Assembly (NCBI GenBank): GCA_014859895.1
Contig: JACZKS010000072.1
Location: 1 to 34,881 of the forward strand
Source of the DNA: Rhodospirillales bacterium
Lineage (GTDB): Bacteria > Pseudomonadota > Alphaproteobacteria > Rhodospirillales > Shumkoniaceae
DNA: 34,881 nucleotides
Direction of reading: 5' to 3'
Positions 28,915 through 34,881 of this stretch are shown here, piece after piece. The notes under the pieces are model-generated. The model had not been told where the DNA came from. It saw only the letters and a list, made by a program, of their open reading frames with translations, and did not search any database. The position numbers and the translations under genes are program-made. The stretch's first letter is position 1, and each line of letters starts with the position of its first letter.

Positions 28915-30255
28915 ATGAATCTGCATACCATGCTGGCGGCGCGGGCGGCCGAGGGGCGGCCCATCCGGGTCGGCCTGATCGGCGCCGGCAAGTTCGGCTC
29001 GATGTTCCTCTCCCAGGTCCAGCATACGCCGGGCCTGCATCTGGTTGGCATCGCCGATCTCGACCCCGAACGGGCGCGCGCGGCCTGCCGTGCCGTCGGC
29101 TGGCCGAAGGAACGATCAGCCGCCGTCACCTTCGCCGAGGCGCTGCGCACCGGCGCCACCGCCGTCACCGACGACGCGGCGGAACTGATCGCCGCCGACG
29201 GCATCGAGGTGATCATCGAGGCGACCGGCATTCCCGAGGCGGGCATTCGCCATGCGCTCCTCAGCTTCAAGCACCGCCGCCATATCGTCATGGTCAACGT
29301 CGAAGCCGACGTCCTGGTCGGCCCGTTGCTGGCCAAGCGCGCCGCCGAGGCCGGTGTCGTCTACGCCATGGCCTACGGTGACCAGCCGGCCCTCATCTGC
29401 GAGCAGGTGGACTGGGCTAGGGCCTGCGGGCTCACGGTGGTGGCTGCCGGCAAGGGCACCCTCTACATGCCGGAGTTCCATACCTCGACCCCCGACACCG
29501 TGTGGAACTACTACGGCCTGTCGGCCGAGCGCGCCGCCGAGAGCGGCATGAACGCCAAGATGTTCAACTCCTTCCTCGATGGCACCAAGTCGTCCATCGA
29601 GATGGCGGCGGTGGCCAACGCCACCGGCCTGACGCCGGCTCCCGGCGGGCTGGATTTCCCGCCGTGCGCGGCCGAGGACTTGGCGCGTATGCTTATTCCC
29701 GCCTCCGAGGGCGGCGTGCTCCACCACAAGGGCCAGGTCGAGGTGGTGTCCAGCCGCACGCGCGACGGCCGCGATCTGCCCAACAACCTGCGCTGGGGCG
29801 TCTATGTCGTCTTCGAGGCGCCGACCGACTACGTCAGAAACTGTTTCCGCGACTATGGCATGATCACCGACCGCTCCGGCCGCTACTCGGCGCTGTGGCG
29901 TCCCTACCACCTGATCGGCCTGGAACTGGGCATCAGCGTTGCCGCCGCCGCACTGCGCGGCGAGGCGACGGGACGGGCCACCGGCTTCAGGGGCGACGTG
30001 GTGGCCACCGCCAAACGCAACCTCAGGGCCGGCGAGGTTCTGGACGGCGAGGGTGGCTATCGGGTGTGGGGCAAGCTGATGCCGGCCGCCGATTCACTGG
30101 CCATCGGCGGGCTGCCGATCGGGTTGGCCCACGGCGTCAAGCTGAAGCGCGACATCCCGGCCGGCCAAGCCCTGCGCTGGGCCGACGTCATCGCCGACGA
30201 GACGCTCGAGGGGGTGCGGTTGCGCCGCGAGATGGAGGCGGCGTTCGCCTCCTGA
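28915..30255 (+). CDS. NAD(P)-binding oxidoreductase with C-terminal SAF domain
   Basis: The 446-residue protein begins with a Rossmann domain (RVGLIGAGKFGSMFLSQ near residue 20) that resembles homoserine dehydrogenase and related oxidoreductases (VIIEATGIPEAGIRHALL near 103). A catalytic/dimerisation domain with YGDQPALICEQVDWA near 155 follows. The last 80 or so residues form an SAF-like domain (VATAKRNLRAGEVLDGEGGY and LKRDIPAGQALRWADV), as in sialic acid synthase and altronate dehydratase. That combination suggests oxidation of a sugar acid or polyol, but no substrate can be named. GGGGGGAAGG precedes ATG 28915. The frame stays open far upstream through the antisense of the hydroxylase gene, which is a shadow. 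Confidence 0.75.
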   Translation: MNLHTMLAARAAEGRPIRVGLIGAGKFGSMFLSQVQHTPGLHLVGIADLDPERARAACRAVGWPKERSAAVTFAEALRTGATAVTDDAAELIAADGIEVIIEATGIPEAGIRHALLSFKHRRHIVMVNVEADVLVGPLLAKRAAEAGVVYAMAYGDQPALICEQVDWARACGLTVVAAGKGTLYMPEFHTSTPDTVWNYYGLSAERAAESGMNAKMFNSFLDGTKSSIEMAAVANATGLTPAPGGLDFPPCAAEDLARMLIPASEGGVLHHKGQVEVVSSRTRDGRDLPNNLRWGVYVVFEAPTDYVRNCFRDYGMITDRSGRYSALWRPYHLIGLELGISVAAAALRGEATGRATGFRGDVVATAKRNLRAGEVLDGEGGYRVWGKLMPAADSLAIGGLPIGLAHGVKLKRDIPAGQALRWADVIADETLEGVRLRREMEAAFAS

Positions 30256-30315
30256 GCGGCTCCCGGCTCGCCAAGGTTGTCTACGCCCCTTGACGGGCGC
30301 AAGGCCACGCCCCAC

Positions 30316-30347
30316 TTGCCGTGGGCTTTCGATCGCGTTAGTAACGC
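30316..30347 (+). promoter_or_regulatory. Candidate mdh promoter overlapped by a 13-bp palindrome
   Basis: TTGCCG (30316-30321), 17 bases, TAGTAA (30339-30344) form a plausible promoter. GCGTTAGTAACGC (30335-30347) is a perfect palindrome with 6-base arms that covers the -10, an ideal repressor position. The mdh start is 85 bases further on. Confidence 0.45.
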
Positions 30348-30365
30348 CTAGGCAATATGAAATGA

Positions 30366-31388
<1,023 letters not shown>

Positions 31389-31472
31389 GGGACTAACGGA
31401 GGCCGCTCCCGGCGGTGGGGGCGGTATCCCTTTGCGAAGGACCGCGGCGGGGGTGGTCAACGACGGCAGGCG

Positions 31473-31556
31473 ACCCCATCTTGTGGGGTGCCCCAATCGG
31501 GGCAAGGCTGCCCCCTGATCCGAACGGAGGGAGAGGGCGCGGCGATAAACCGCGCC
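31473..31556 (+). promoter_or_regulatory. Three hairpins in the mdh-sucA gap, one between ribosome-binding site and start
   Basis: ACCCCA/TGGGGT (31473-31489) and TGCCCC/GGGGCA (31489-31504) are adjacent, sharing one base. The third, GGCGCGG (31536-31542), loop CGATAAA, CCGCGCC (31550-31556), lies between a strong GGAGGGAG (31526-31533) and the sucA ATG at 31568. No other ribosome-binding site is visible near the ATG. If the third hairpin folds, the effective spacing falls from about 34 to about 13 bases. Confidence 0.45.
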
Positions 31557-31567
31557 TTCCAGAAACC

Positions 31568-34495
<2,928 letters not shown>

Positions 34496-34580
34496 CGTCC
34501 GTCGATTATTCTCGAGCGCCCCGGCCGCCGGTCGGGCGGGGCCGCCAAAAGCATAGTGAGCAAGGGGTATCGAGGAAGAC

Positions 34581-34881
34581 ATGGCGACTGAAATCAAGGT
34601 GCCGACGCTGGGGGAATCCGTCACCGAAGCCACGGTCAGCAAATGGTTCAAGGAGGTGGGCGACGCGGTGGCCGCCGACGAACCGCTGCTCGAACTCGAG
34701 ACCGACAAGGTGACGCTGGAAGTCAACGCACCGGCTGCCGGCACGCTTTCCGAGATCGTCGTTGCCGCCGGTTCCGACGTCGAGGTGGGCGCCCTATTGG
34801 GCACCATCGCCGAGGGTGCCGCCGCCGGCAAGGGGGCCAAGCCGGCCGCCGCCAAGGAGCCGCCGCCGGCCAAGGCCGAGC
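34581..34881 (+). CDS. sucB: Dihydrolipoyllysine succinyltransferase E2 of 2-oxoglutarate dehydrogenase (partial)
   Basis: The first 100 codons are present. They encode the lipoyl domain: [20 protein letters not shown], then the lipoylated Lys43 in [12 protein letters not shown], followed by the start of an Ala/Pro/Lys-rich hinge. GAGGAAG at 34572-34578 is the ribosome-binding site. It follows sucA by 85 bases, in the usual E1-E2 order. The catalytic domain lies beyond the window. Confidence 0.95.
   Translation, partial: MATEIKVPTLGESVTEATVSKWFKEVGDAVAADEPLLELETDKVTLEVNAPAAGTLSEIVVAAGSDVEVGALLGTIAEGAAAGKGAKPAAAKEPPPAKAE

Overview
This window looks like a chromosomal segment of a GC-rich alphaproteobacterium, most likely of the Rhodospirillales type. 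The evidence is the gene order rpsP-rimM-trmD-rplS followed by leuCDB, an alphaproteobacterial sdhCDAB set, an mdh/sucA/sucB block, and a rhizobial-type glycerol ABC transporter (GlpSTPQUV). The taxon is inferred from protein style and gene order only. Almost all of the window is core metabolism. I saw no tRNA, rRNA, insertion sequence, phage gene or CRISPR array.

Positions 1-5166 hold the end of rpsP, then rimM, trmD and rplS (ribosome maturation and translation), followed by leuC, leuD and leuB (leucine synthesis). A TauE/SafE-type permease converges on leuB with overlapping stop codons. It is divergent from a chrA-padR pair, and two overlapping perfect 15-bp palindromes lie between them as a probable operator.

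Positions 7600-10800 are the most interesting ordinary-looking part. The aspartate-semialdehyde dehydrogenase gene asd is preceded by a short ORF that ends in a run of Thr and Lys codons. Its stop codon sits two bases before an anti-terminator strand, and a rho-independent terminator follows. This has the full layout of a transcription attenuator sensing the end products of the aspartate pathway. Downstream, after a pfkB-type phosphofructokinase gene, the last 480 bp of asd and its terminator occur a second time as a truncated copy.

Positions 10857-15328 carry a small predicted P-loop kinase and a class III (CaiB/BaiF) CoA-transferase on the minus strand, then sucCD. Positions 15536-22151 are a six-gene glycerol ABC transporter operon, preceded by three GlpR-like operators spaced exactly 26 bp apart. 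Its two ATPases have complementary defects: one lacks the H-loop histidine and the other lacks the LSGGQ signature. An acyltransferase-3 membrane protein follows.

A gene-free stretch of about 1.1 kb (23294-24382) contains a compact three-way-junction RNA fold, further hairpins, and an AT-rich block with at least four DnaA-box matches in about 80 bp next to the sdh promoter. Then come sdhCDAB (complex II), a bidirectional terminator, a minus-strand sterol-desaturase-family membrane hydroxylase, a Rossmann/SAF-domain oxidoreductase, mdh, sucA and the start of sucB. Together sucCD, sdhCDAB, mdh and sucAB cover the TCA cycle from 2-oxoglutarate to oxaloacetate except fumarase. They are split into three blocks rather than the usual single mdh-sucCDAB run.
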